NCBI RefSeq assembly: GCF_000332315.1
Contig: NZ_KB235939.1
Coordinates: forward strand, 109,136-173,135
Direction of reading: 5' to 3'
Length of the DNA: 64,000 bases
DNA from: Prochlorothrix hollandica PCC 9006 = CALU 1027
GTDB taxonomy: Bacteria > Cyanobacteriota > Cyanobacteriia > Prochlorotrichales > Prochlorotrichaceae
The notes beneath the pieces were generated by a model. That model was not told the origin of the DNA, made no database searches, and saw only the letters and a list, made by a program, of their open reading frames with translations. Position numbers and translations under genes: made by a program. This document shows positions 55,501 through 63,820 of the stretch, piece by piece (position 1 is the stretch's first letter; each line of letters begins with the position of its first letter).

Positions 55501-58500
55501 GCTATTGCTGCCCGTTAGAACCCACTGGTTACCGTCATTATCCCCGGCTCCCAGGTCGCTACCCCCCAGGAGATTAACCAACGCCGCCACACGGGCATCG
55601 ATGCCCAGGCCCACCCGCACAGAGCCAGTAGTGCCACCGACTACGCCAATATCGATGCTGCTGAAGGTGGGGGCGATGTTGTTCAGTTCTAGGGCGGTGA
55701 GCTTGAAATTGCCGGTCACATTGTCCCCTAAACCAATGCTGCTAGCGGGATCCAGGGGAGTCAGGGTTAAGAGACCCATGCCCCGAATATTGGCGGAATC
55801 TAAGGCTAAGGTGGGGGCAATGAGGGTAATGGTACCGCTGCCCGTGGCGCTACCCAGGCTGGCGTTGCTGAGCAGGGCAATGGCATCGCTCCGGGTGGCG
55901 GTGGGAACCTGTAACCGCAGGGTGCCCGTGCCGGTGGTGGCAACGGTGCTGCCAGTGATGACGATGCCTCGGTTGATGGGGTTGGTGCCATTGCGATTGC
56001 GGGTACCCGTGAGATCGATCGCCCCATCCACAGCGGTCACAGCAGCGCCCTTTAAGATTGAAAGGGCTGGGGGTGGAGTACTGCCACCACCACCGGTGGC
56101 GATGATGGTGATGGGGGCGGCGGTGGCTCCGGTGCCCGTAGAGGTAATGGCACTGCCACGCACCACAACACCAGTATTTGCAGAGCCGCCCGTACCACCT
56201 TTACCGTCAACGGTGATGGCTCCACTGGCAGAGGTCACCAAAGCGCGTGTATCTAGAAAGACACCGCGCTGGTTATCTAGGCCCGTTCCCCCCATCCCTT
56301 TGATGGTGATGGGGGCGGTGCCCGTGGACTGGATTTGTCCCCCCTTAATCTCAACCCCAGGGTTATTGGCTCCGGTGCCTCTGCCCCCAGTCCCATTGAG
56401 GAGGATGGCCCCGATCGCCGATTGCACCGTCCCCGCCAGCAAAATACCGCTGAGATCCGTGGTTCCTCTGCCGCCGATCCCAGTGAGACTGACGCTGCCA
56501 GTGCCGGTGGCTGTGATGGAACCGTCTAGCTGAATGCCCATGGAACCAGTGCCACTACCACTGCCCGTTCCCCTTAAAGAAATGGCACCTTCTGCCGATC
56601 GAATGCCAACATCTGGTGTTGCAACTCCGTTGACATTCCGAAGCACAACCCCATGGTTGAAATTAGTCCCTGCCCCCCCCACACCCACGAGAGTAATCTT
56701 GGCTGCATCTGCCCCCGTTCCCGTGGAGGTAATGAACGATCCTTGGGTTAAGCCAATGCCCGCATTAGAATCTGTAGCAGCATTACTTCCTCCGGTGCCC
56801 GTTAGGGTAATATCGCCTGATACAGAGTTAATTTGAGAGTTTGATAGGATAATTCCAACTTTCCCATTGGCACATCCAGAGCCGCCTTGGCCGGTTAGGG
56901 TAATGGCTCCACTGGTGGTATTAATGCTGGCTCCGGTCAGGCTGATGCCATCCGAAGAGGCCGTTGCAGTGCCAGCAAGGTTGGCTTCGAGGGTAATGTC
57001 ACCGCTGGTGCTGGTGATGCTAGATCCAGTGCTGAGGATAATGGATCGATCGGCCTGTAAGGTCAAGCCATTGACGCTAGTCCAGGCGATCGCCACACCC
57101 CCGTTGAGGATAATATTACCCGATCCGCCGGTGCCGCCAGAGGTGGTGATCGTTAAATCGCCGTTATTATTGAGGAAATTGGCGATCTTTGTAGCCCGAA
57201 GGGAAGTTACACCGGTGGGACTACTGGCGATCACTCCCACTGTGCCGGCCACGATCGTAATGTCGCTAGGATCCAGCAATAACTCACCGACACTGATGCG
57301 CTGATCCCAGTATTCACCCAAATCTAAGAACTGCTTACCAGAAACCTCGGCAAACCCACTATCACTAAACTCCGCCGCGCCCTTGGCCCGGAGAACCCCA
57401 TGGAACCGGGTTTTATCGTCAGACCACACAATCACAGTTCCCCCCAGGGCGTTGGGCAGATCTGAGGGGGGCACCGGGGATCCCGTAGGAGTCCAGCCTA
57501 AGCCCTCGGCCTTGAGGACAGACTGGGCATCGACGATCGTCTCCTGGGCCGTGGCTAAAGTCCCCGTACCCTGATAGTCGCCCCCCACATAAATCTGACC
57601 CCCCGCCACCCCGGAAGCGTCGATCGTAGCGCCCTGGAGTTCCACCCGATCGCCCAACACCTCCACCCGGCCCCCCAGCCCTTGGGCACTGGTCACCGTC
57701 ACCACACTGGCCCATAGCTGGCTAGCGCCCTGGGTTGCGTCCAGGTGAACGCTCCCCCCTGCCTGGGTGCCCGTGGCGGCGATCGCGCTATTTTGCACCG
57801 TTAGGGTGGGAGCCTTAATCCCCAACAACCCCCCAATACCCACCAAATTAGCCAAGTTCACCTGACTAGAGACCAGGGAAGCCTGATTCTGGGCCTGGAT
57901 CTGGATTTGACCCCCAGGGCCAGGGCGATCGGTCTGGGCAGCAAGGCGAGCGTCTAGGACTTGTACCCGATCGCCCTGGATCAAAATTTGGCCGGAACCC
58001 GTGGGACTGGACACTGTGACCGATCCCGTGACCACCGTCGATCCGGTGAGGGGATCAATGACCATCCCCGATCCCCTCAAATAGACGCGGCCATTCTCCA
58101 CCCGTAAATCAGTGGCATGGTCTACGGTACCGCCGGTTAATACCTTGGGCAAATTGGTGGGATTTTGGGTTAAATCGCCAGTGGTTAGGTGTTGTTGGTG
58201 CAGGCGATCGCCATCCACCTCCAGCCCCATCACCATGCCCTCCTGGGAAATGCGCACCGACTGGGATCCCTGTCCCGTGGGTGCCGACACCGTGGCCACC
58301 TGTCCCCCCGGTGCGGTGAGGGTGCCGGTGTTGATGACGGTGCTGCCCGTGAGACTGAGGTTTTTGCCCTGGTTTACGGCTAAATCGCCTTGGTTGACGA
58401 TCGCCCCCGTACTCCCCCCCTCAAAATTAAAACGGTTGGGGGCACCGGCTAAGTTTTGGTAGCTATTGCTGCCCGTGGCGGAGAATTCACCACCGCCAAT

Positions 58501-59055
58501 GCCGATGGAGTCCCCTGTTGTTCCATGGAACGATCCCGGCACATCCAAGCGGGCATCCTTCCCAAACACCATCCCCGCCGGGTTCATCAGGTACAGGTTG
58601 GCTTCGCTCCCCGTCACCTGCACCGTGCCATTAATCACGGAGGCATCCCCCCCCGTCACCCGCCCCAGCACATTGGCCGTCCCTGGATCCGTCTGGAAAT
58701 TGGCAGTTTGTTGAGATTCCAGCCCAAACTTCTCAAAACTATGGAACTGATTCGCCCCCGCCTGGGTGCCGCCGCTGATGTTGAACTGCTCCCCCTGTTG
58801 TTGCACTTGGGTGCCGGTGCCGTCGGGGGCAGCGGTGATGGGCTGGGCCTGGGCCTGGGACGTTCCGGTAACCCAAAGGCTCAACCCCAACACTAGGCTG
58901 GTGCGGCTTAGGGATCGGCGGGCCGATCGCCCCAGAAAACCCTGACCCAACGCTAGGAGAGGCGTTGCTGGCGATCGCTGCCCCTCTAAATCTAGATCGT
59001 GAGACCCTAGACAATGGCCTAGCTCATCGGGATGGGGGGGACGGGTATTAGACAT
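52522..59055 (-). CDS. Giant filamentous-haemagglutinin (TpsA-type) secreted protein
   Basis: The protein is about 2177 residues. A long signal peptide region (SLSRTSLVLGLSLWVTGTSQAQAQ) leads to a filamentous-haemagglutinin amino domain (about 50-300: NVLGRVTGGDASVINGTVQV, ANLYLMNPAGMVFGKDARL), as in two-partner secretion exoproteins. A beta-helical passenger follows, with about six 62-residue repeats (ENLTGNAQGD-type, about 1200-1620). Next come Gly/Ser/Thr-rich linkers with 15-residue PDPTAANGSDG repeats, an Ala-rich hydrophobic stretch (LAIAAALAGLAALGGAAAAV, about 1880), an acidic stretch and a compact final 190 residues that I do not recognise. No TpsB pore gene lies nearby. A TTG start at 59121 is possible. 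Confidence 0.88.
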   Translation of the reverse strand: MSNTRPPHPDELGHCLGSHDLDLEGQRSPATPLLALGQGFLGRSARRSLSRTSLVLGLSLWVTGTSQAQAQPITAAPDGTGTQVQQQGEQFNISGGTQAGANQFHSFEKFGLESQQTANFQTDPGTANVLGRVTGGDASVINGTVQVTGSEANLYLMNPAGMVFGKDARLDVPGSFHGTTGDSIGIGGGEFSATGSNSYQNLAGAPNRFNFEGGSTGAIVNQGDLAVNQGKNLSLTGSTVINTGTLTAPGGQVATVSAPTGQGSQSVRISQEGMVMGLEVDGDRLHQQHLTTGDLTQNPTNLPKVLTGGTVDHATDLRVENGRVYLRGSGMVIDPLTGSTVVTGSVTVSSPTGSGQILIQGDRVQVLDARLAAQTDRPGPGGQIQIQAQNQASLVSSQVNLANLVGIGGLLGIKAPTLTVQNSAIAATGTQAGGSVHLDATQGASQLWASVVTVTSAQGLGGRVEVLGDRVELQGATIDASGVAGGQIYVGGDYQGTGTLATAQETIVDAQSVLKAEGLGWTPTGSPVPPSDLPNALGGTVIVWSDDKTRFHGVLRAKGAAEFSDSGFAEVSGKQFLDLGEYWDQRISVGELLLDPSDITIVAGTVGVIASSPTGVTSLRATKIANFLNNNGDLTITTSGGTGGSGNIILNGGVAIAWTSVNGLTLQADRSIILSTGSSITSTSGDITLEANLAGTATASSDGISLTGASINTTSGAITLTGQGGSGCANGKVGIILSNSQINSVSGDITLTGTGGSNAATDSNAGIGLTQGSFITSTGTGADAAKITLVGVGGAGTNFNHGVVLRNVNGVATPDVGIRSAEGAISLRGTGSGSGTGSMGIQLDGSITATGTGSVSLTGIGGRGTTDLSGILLAGTVQSAIGAILLNGTGGRGTGANNPGVEIKGGQIQSTGTAPITIKGMGGTGLDNQRGVFLDTRALVTSASGAITVDGKGGTGGSANTGVVVRGSAITSTGTGATAAPITIIATGGGGSTPPPALSILKGAAVTAVDGAIDLTGTRNRNGTNPINRGIVITGSTVATTGTGTLRLQVPTATRSDAIALLSNASLGSATGSGTITLIAPTLALDSANIRGMGLLTLTPLDPASSIGLGDNVTGNFKLTALELNNIAPTFSSIDIGVVGGTTGSVRVGLGIDARVAALVNLLGGSDLGAGDNDGNQWVLTGSNSGTINGIRFQGFTSLLGGSLGDSLQGTIGNDSFQLTGADQITVGSMTFTSVETIAGDAGDDEFVLAGGTLTGAIAGGTGSNTLAAGNLATNFVVTGTDSGTATGITGGFTSIQNLTGGTANDSFTLNGGTLSGAIDGGAGIDSLTTPNQATTFGITGTNSGTLTGVANGFQNLENLTGNAQGDIFQFTAAGSIQGTIDGAGGSDLLIADDSGAFIDISGTDGGTYGGKVAGWQNIENIQGGAGDDTFLLSATTLTGTLDGGGGNDLMVGDTVANQFIVLVPNGGTVTGVLGGFSNIENLTGNSQTDTFLIASTGSLAGLIDGAGGFDTLISDDSGVTFVITGADAGVLRDRIQGFARVETLTGGLGNDVFILANGSLQGLLDGGAGMDQLFGGYTDNANLESIVPGVDGVLFASLLDLSANPFAVPVVTPGEVAINEAAISTGNLSAQSLTVASMPEDPVLASPETSDPVGQGSTVPTATSANSDGTNATPPAGSNGTASPNVPDPTTAQGSQAGAAASAGAGSATGAGAGTPGSGSGMATASNSGGNGGSAGSAASGPDPTTANGSDGEAKVPDPTAANGSDGKAKVPDPTAASGSDGSGADAAPDPNAVASASGLGGDTAAGEGSGSGSGLAIAAALAGLAALGGAAAAVATGTAASAAQATRTAAQNLISSLQNLAGASGAGGAGGAGAAGSPGFPLAAAAAAVTASQAQQQLAQMGVALEPEFEPHFDLSINKEGGASLTEGALALGEKEAWDAAGEPDDPSELPALAEVFGLGEAEVEDEEDSAAAEAADQDAGGLGAIVADNTAEAPKVNPDAIAAVKAKIEEAAAAAGIPDGAVDAIYAVAIEKIGEILSEVDIASGILGTAWSKSFELMEYRDLLAHIQSDGSVMIPLVNHEVLAEQAPSIHLKFQETPVGTFEVNISLGLVINGALVAIEAGKITEIRLGTFSLAGGIEFSGIPFLEVPEMDLEVNKVLRLGNGIQIKLGSATV

Positions 59056-59163
59056 TAGAAACAATGAGGTAGACGACAGCAATGGTGGAATATCTTTCCT
59101 AGGGGGAAATTCAGGGATCAAAACCCATCAGACCAACGACGATCGAGGAATCTCAACACCTTC

Positions 59164-59265
59164 TACAACAATCCTAAATCAGTTGTAAGGCTCTCGATGG
59201 CTGCAACCCTTGGTGTGGTGTGCTCCCGGAGGACGCGAACCACACAACCCCTCTCGGACTGCTGT
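59164..59265 (-). mobile_element. MITE-like element, family C (copy 4, inverted)
   Basis: Read on the plus strand, TACAACAATCCTAAATCAGT opens and CGGACTGCTGT closes, so this copy is inverted relative to the others. It is 102 bp and its final TA has decayed to TG. The core GTGTGCTCCCGGAGGACGCG palindrome is degenerate. Confidence 0.8.
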
Positions 59266-59330
59266 GCAGACACAAGCGTTGAAATTTGAACCATTATAAG
59301 ACTTATAGGTAACCGTCCCAGGCTCAGGTT

Positions 59331-59437
59331 TATAGTAGCGACTTCAGTCCCTCAGGTTTGTAGTAGCGACTTCAGTCCCTCAGGTTTGTAGCGTCCTGGA
59401 GAGGGAACGACTGAAGTCGTTATTACGAACGTAAGCG
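59331..59437. repeat. Palindromic repeat with tandem left arm
   Basis: GTAGCGACTTCAGTCCCTCAG occurs twice in tandem (about 59334 and 59364), and the right arm reads CGACTGAAGTCGTTATTACG. This GACTTCAGTC palindrome is a common cyanobacterial intergenic repeat. It lies between the MITE and the LysE gene. Confidence 0.7.
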
Positions 59438-59498
59438 TGAGGGAGCGCCCCTTTCCCCCCCTTAAATGGGTAGCCAGCCTAAGCAACGGGTCACTCCG

Positions 59499-60362
59499 TT
59501 ATTGCCCAAGGGCCACCAAGCCAAAGGCGATAATGGTGACCCCAGAGATCCGGTTGACCCATCCCAAGCGGGCAGGGGTGAAGTGGTGGCGGAGGCGGGC
59601 CGTACAGCCGCTGAGGCAGAGCCACCAGGTGGCAGAACCCAGGAAAATACCGCCAATCAGGGCTAGGGGTGCGGCGATCGCGGTAGTTCCCACCACTCCC
59701 AAACCAGCAAAAATGGCAGTAAAGGCTAAAATCGTGGCAGGGTTAGTCAAGGTGAGCAGCAAGGTAGTGCCATAGGCTATTAGTAATTTTTTCAGGGTAA
59801 TTTTCGGCGTATTGCTGGGAGGAGTTGGGGCGATCGTGGCCTTTGCGTCCGAGGAGGGGGATGCCGCCAAGGGTGCGGACGGTGCCAATCGATCGGAGCT
59901 AGAGGAATCAGAGCTTAAGGAATCAGAGCTTAAGGAATCAGAGCTTAAGGAATCAGAGCTTAAGGAATCAGAGCTTAAGGAATCAGAGCTTAAGGAATCG
60001 GAGCTTAAGGAATCGGAGCTTAAGGAATCAGAGCTTAAAGAATCAGAGCTTAAAGAATCAGAGCTTAAGGAATTGGAGGTGGGGGAACTTTGGAAGGTGC
60101 GCACCCCTAAATAACAGAGAAAGAGTCCCCCAACGGTGTGCAGCAGCCCTTGGGAGTCAGTCAAAAAACCACCCAGGGCCGATAGTCCTAGGCCGGCAAT
60201 GCAGCCATAGAGGGCATCAGCCGTGGCGGCTCCTAGGCCCGTAGCCAGCCCCATCCACCAGCCCTGGGCTAGGGTTTGGCGAATACACAGCACCCCGATC
60301 GGCCCCACCGGGGCAGCAATGGCCAATCCCAACACAAATCCTCGCCCCAGCGTTGTAACCAT
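59499..60362 (-). CDS. LysE/RhtB-family exporter with a SSDSL minisatellite insert
   Basis: The 287-residue protein is a small inner-membrane amino-acid exporter. The first half has helices with APVGPIGVLCIRQTL near residue 16 and GLATGLGAATADALYG near 37, the LysE family signature; helices return after residue 180. Between helices 3 and 4 the usual short cytosolic loop is replaced by about 12 copies of SSDSL plus a low-complexity spacer (residues about 93-175). The insert is coded by a 15-bp minisatellite on one strand. The frame is intact, so it is likely expressed, with an acidic, Ser-rich loop. Exported substrate is unknown. Confidence 0.86.
   Translation of the reverse strand: MVTTLGRGFVLGLAIAAPVGPIGVLCIRQTLAQGWWMGLATGLGAATADALYGCIAGLGLSALGGFLTDSQGLLHTVGGLFLCYLGVRTFQSSPTSNSLSSDSLSSDSLSSDSLSSDSLSSDSLSSDSLSSDSLSSDSLSSDSLSSDSLSSDSSSSDRLAPSAPLAASPSSDAKATIAPTPPSNTPKITLKKLLIAYGTTLLLTLTNPATILAFTAIFAGLGVVGTTAIAAPLALIGGIFLGSATWWLCLSGCTARLRHHFTPARLGWVNRISGVTIIAFGLVALGQ
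59896..60075. repeat. Twelve tandem 15-bp units inside the LysE gene
   Basis: GAATCAGAGCTTAAG (plus-strand view) is repeated in exact 15-bp phase; units start every 15 bp from 59896 to 60061, the first and last being degenerate. Because the unit is a multiple of three, copy-number change keeps the reading frame. Minor A/G changes mark a few units. Confidence 0.97.
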
Positions 60363-60460
60363 AAAGACCCCATGATTGCCTAGAATTATCTAGGAGGATA
60401 GGTTTTTTTTTCCCTTCTTGCCAGGGTTCATGGGCTTACTCTGATGGCTATTCACGGGAT

Positions 60461-60480
60461 ATACAGCAGTTCGCAATGGG
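60461..60480 (+). repeat. Truncated left end of a family C MITE
   Basis: TACAGCAGTTCGCAATGGGG matches the first 20 bp of family C elements, but nothing after it does. It lies about 60 bp before the CHASE2 cyclase start. Confidence 0.5.
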
Positions 60481-60543
60481 GATTGCCCCTAAAACTAGTG
60501 TCTTCGCTAAACTATCGCCTAAAACCCAAGGGGGGAAACGCAA

Positions 60544-62895
60544 ATGTGGCCTTGGCTCAAAAAACAAGCCTGGAATTGGCGGGTAGTGCTCATTGCTACC
60601 CCCGCCCTCGCTGGCACCGTGATTGTGCTGCGGTTGTTGGGGGCGTTGCAGGTGGGGGAATGGTTTTTCTATGACCAATTTATGCGCCTGCGCCCCGACT
60701 TAGCCCAGGACGATCGCATTGCCATCGTCGGGGTGGATGAAGGGGACTATCGCCTGTTGCAGATGGGTCAGTTGCCCGATGGAGCCTTGGCCGACGCGAT
60801 CGCCGCCATCCAGGCTCAGAATCCCCGCGCCATTGGCTTAGACTTTTACCGTAACCTGCCCGTGGAACCGGGCCACGATCGCCTGCTGGAGGTCTTTGCC
60901 AATAGCCCCAACTTAGTGGGCATTCGCAAGGTGGTGGGGGAAAGCGATCGGGAAACAGTCAGCGGTTCCGAGACCCTATCGGCCCTTAATCAATTGGGAT
61001 CCAACGATATTTTGGTGGATGGGGATAGCCGAGTGCGGCGGGGTCTGATTGCCGTGGGCGACAGCACCGGGGAATGGGTGGCCAGCTTCAGTGTGCTACT
61101 GGCGGATCTGTATTTAAGCGAGGAGGACAAGGGGGCTAACTTTATCCCGGTGGGAGAGTCGGACTGGCATCTGCAATTTGGAGACGTAACCTTACCGGAG
61201 TTTCAAGCCAACGATGGTGGCTATATCGGTGCAGATGCCGGCGGTAAACAGATTTTGATTAACTACCGGGCAGGCAGTCACACCTTTGAACTGGTGTCCC
61301 TGCGGCAGGTGCTGCAAGGGCAACTGCCCCCCGATTGGGCCAAGGATCGCATCATTCTTATCGGTCCCTACTCCGAAGCCGATAAAGACTATTTCTATGT
61401 GCCCCACAGTTCTGCCCTAGTGGGGGAGTCTACCCCCATGTATGGGGTGGAAATCCATGCCCAATTGACGAGCCAAATTCTCAGTGCTGTCCTCGACGAT
61501 CGCCCCTTGCTGGGAACCTGGCCGGAATGGGGCGAAAATCTATGGATTTTGGCCTGGTCTGGGGTGGGAGCCACCTCCGCATGGCTGTTGCGCCGGGGCA
61601 ATTCCAGCAGCCCGCTCCACCTGCTGAAGCATCTGGGAAGTAACCTGTTCCTGGTGGGTGCCCTGGTGGGGGGCAGCTTCTGGTTCTTTACGGAAAACTA
61701 CTGGATTCCGGTCTTGCCGCCCCTCCTGGCGGGTATGGTCTCCAGCTTAACGGTGGTGGGCTATGTGGCCCAAAGTGCGGGCAGTATTCGTAAAACCTTT
61801 GGCCGCTACCTCAGCGCCGAAATTGTCGAAACCCTGCTGGAAAGTCCAGAAGGGCTAAAAATGGGGGGAGAGCGGCGCAAAATCACCATTCTCACCTCAG
61901 ATCTGCGGGGGTTCACCGCCACTGCCGAACGCTTGCCCCCAGAGGAGGTGATCCGTATCCTCAATTTTTACCTGGGGCACATGGCCGATATCATCACCCA
62001 CTACCGGGGCACCATTGACGAGTTCATGGGGGATGGCATTTTGGTGCTGTTTGGGGCACCCACCACCTACGGCGATGAGGCGGAACGATCGGTGGCCTGT
62101 GCGATCGCCATGCAACAGATTATGGAGACCGTCAATGTCCAAATGGAGGAGTGGGGCTACTCTGACTTGGACATGGGCATCGGCATCAATACGGGGGAAG
62201 TGGTAGTGGGCAATATTGGCTCAGTTAAACGGACAAAATATGGTGTGGTGGGCAGTCAGGTCAATCTAACCTACCGTATTGAGTCTTACACCACGGGAGG
62301 CCAAGTATTATTGTCAGAAACCACCTACCAGGAGTTGCAAGCCGCCAAGGCGAACCTCAAAATTTTAGGCACGAAGGAAGTGCAACCGAAGGGGGTGAAG
62401 CGACCTATCCTCATCTACGATGTGGCAGGTATCGGCGCTCCCTATGACTTGGTTTTGCGGCGGGATGCGGAAGTGTACCAAGAACTGACCACGCCCTCAG
62501 CCATTCGTTACGCGGTGCTGTCGGGCAAGCATGTGGACGATCGCCTCTATCCCGCCCATCTGATCAGTCTGTCCCGCAAGCAAGCCTTGGTGAAACTGGA
62601 TCTGGGGTCCGATTTCCCCCCCGAGCTGGAACCCTTGGTGAACCTGAAGATCAATCTGGTTGATCCCGACACCACCGCTATGGACGGCCCTACCCCAGGG
62701 TCAACCCCAACCCTGACTCCTGGGGACCCTAGCCATGACGCTAACCTGGGCAACGTGAGTATTTACACGGAGGACATTTACGCTAAGGTATTGGAAGACC
62801 CAGCGCCGGAGGGATGTATTTATCTCTATTTCACCGCTAAGCCCCCGATCGTGGCCCAATATCTGAACCAACTCAGTCGTCGTGTCCCGGACTAA
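60544..62895 (+). CDS. CHASE2-sensor nucleotide cyclase, residues of guanylate-cyclase type
   Basis: The 783-residue membrane protein has one amino-terminal helix, an extracytoplasmic CHASE2 sensor (about 35-310, DDRIAIVGVDEGDY and AIGLDFYRNLPVEPG), three helices (about 320-410), a class III cyclase domain (about 440-620) and a further C-terminal region of about 160 residues that I do not recognise. Metal aspartates are in LTSDLRGFT and FMGDGILVLFG. The base-selecting position that is Lys in cAMP enzymes is Glu here (DEFMGDG, near 491), and the second is Gly (KYGVVGSQVN). That pairing, as I recall for Synechocystis Cya2, points to GTP. NLTYRIES keeps the transition-state Asn and Arg. Confidence 0.9.
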   Translation: MWPWLKKQAWNWRVVLIATPALAGTVIVLRLLGALQVGEWFFYDQFMRLRPDLAQDDRIAIVGVDEGDYRLLQMGQLPDGALADAIAAIQAQNPRAIGLDFYRNLPVEPGHDRLLEVFANSPNLVGIRKVVGESDRETVSGSETLSALNQLGSNDILVDGDSRVRRGLIAVGDSTGEWVASFSVLLADLYLSEEDKGANFIPVGESDWHLQFGDVTLPEFQANDGGYIGADAGGKQILINYRAGSHTFELVSLRQVLQGQLPPDWAKDRIILIGPYSEADKDYFYVPHSSALVGESTPMYGVEIHAQLTSQILSAVLDDRPLLGTWPEWGENLWILAWSGVGATSAWLLRRGNSSSPLHLLKHLGSNLFLVGALVGGSFWFFTENYWIPVLPPLLAGMVSSLTVVGYVAQSAGSIRKTFGRYLSAEIVETLLESPEGLKMGGERRKITILTSDLRGFTATAERLPPEEVIRILNFYLGHMADIITHYRGTIDEFMGDGILVLFGAPTTYGDEAERSVACAIAMQQIMETVNVQMEEWGYSDLDMGIGINTGEVVVGNIGSVKRTKYGVVGSQVNLTYRIESYTTGGQVLLSETTYQELQAAKANLKILGTKEVQPKGVKRPILIYDVAGIGAPYDLVLRRDAEVYQELTTPSAIRYAVLSGKHVDDRLYPAHLISLSRKQALVKLDLGSDFPPELEPLVNLKINLVDPDTTAMDGPTPGSTPTLTPGDPSHDANLGNVSIYTEDIYAKVLEDPAPEGCIYLYFTAKPPIVAQYLNQLSRRVPD

Positions 62896-63258
62896 TGCCA
62901 CCCTCGGTTTGGGTAACCCTGGGGGTTGCCCGGTCTGGAATTTTCGCCCCTGTTCCTGGTGCAATTCCCTGGATTGATCCGGACACCCTAGATTAATCTG
63001 TGGCGATATTGACATGCTCCCCCCTGCCATCAAAGCCAAAATGTGGCTCTGTGGCTATCAGCCCGGACCCAAGCCTAATGCCCAAGCGGACGGATTTCAG
63101 GGGTTTGGGCAGCGGGGACAGCGGTTCTACTTTTCCCGAAACCGGGTGACTACGGGCCATTGTCCGACGAATGCAACGGTGGCAGTGGGTTAACACAAAT
63201 CCTTCGCTAAAACTAGCCCGTCAAGCAGAATAATCCACCGATCGCAACAGCGTCAGTG

Positions 63259-63810
63259 TCAGTGCGATGACACCAAGAGGGGTTCAACCGCAGCGGCGAT
63301 CGCCGCTTTTTGTTCCGCATCATAGCCCCAACGTTCCAAAAATTCCCGGTATTCCCCATCCCCCTGGGCCAACGTTGTTTGGAGTTGCGCTAGCTTCGGC
63401 TGGGTGTTGTCCAGCTTTAGGGTTTGGATTAAGGTGGCCGATCGACGACTCACCCGTTGAGACTTTTGGGCAATGACAAAATCTTGATTGCGTTCATGGT
63501 ACAGGGCCATGGCCGTAGACATAGCCAGATTTTTGACCAACAAATCCCCCACCCCTTGGGGTTCGCCATAGAGACCCTTGTAAAGAGCCGGTTGGGGCTG
63601 ATCCGCCAGCGATCGCTCATCGGTGAGATAGACCACAAAAAAGCCCCGTGCCCCCTGGGTTGTTTGCACGAGGGCCGTGACGGTGGCGGTAATGTCGGCA
63701 TCGGACAACAGACCCGCAGCAAGGCGATCGAGGAAAATACGGCTAGCGGCGATCGCATCCTCAAAGGTGATATCAGGGGCAATGGGGGGAACGGGGGGAA
63801 TGGAATTCAT
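63259..63810 (-). CDS. Conserved protein of unknown function
   Basis: The 183-residue soluble protein begins MNSIPPVPPIAPDITFEDAI. Stretches such as GARGFFVVYLTDE, GVGDLLVKNLAMSTAMALYHERN and SQRVSRRSATLIQTL look conserved, and I recall similar cyanobacterial proteins without a role. No catalytic motif or membrane helix is visible. Its 5' side is a repeat cluster (family B interrupted by a MITE). The 360-bp gap to the cyclase gene contains only a weak 59-codon frame at 63014-63193. Confidence 0.75.
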   Translation of the reverse strand: MNSIPPVPPIAPDITFEDAIAASRIFLDRLAAGLLSDADITATVTALVQTTQGARGFFVVYLTDERSLADQPQPALYKGLYGEPQGVGDLLVKNLAMSTAMALYHERNQDFVIAQKSQRVSRRSATLIQTLKLDNTQPKLAQLQTTLAQGDGEYREFLERWGYDAEQKAAIAAAVEPLLVSSH

Positions 63811-63820
63811 GGTTCTTCAG

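Noticed and set aside
53273-56836. Long plus-strand frames opposite the giant TpsA gene
   Set aside because: They are shadows of a GC-rich, repetitive coding strand; they are Pro/Val/Ala-rich and lack start signals.
63014-63193. 59-codon plus-strand frame beginning MLPPAIKAKMW
   Set aside because: No ribosome site and no recognisable pattern; it could be real but the support is too weak.
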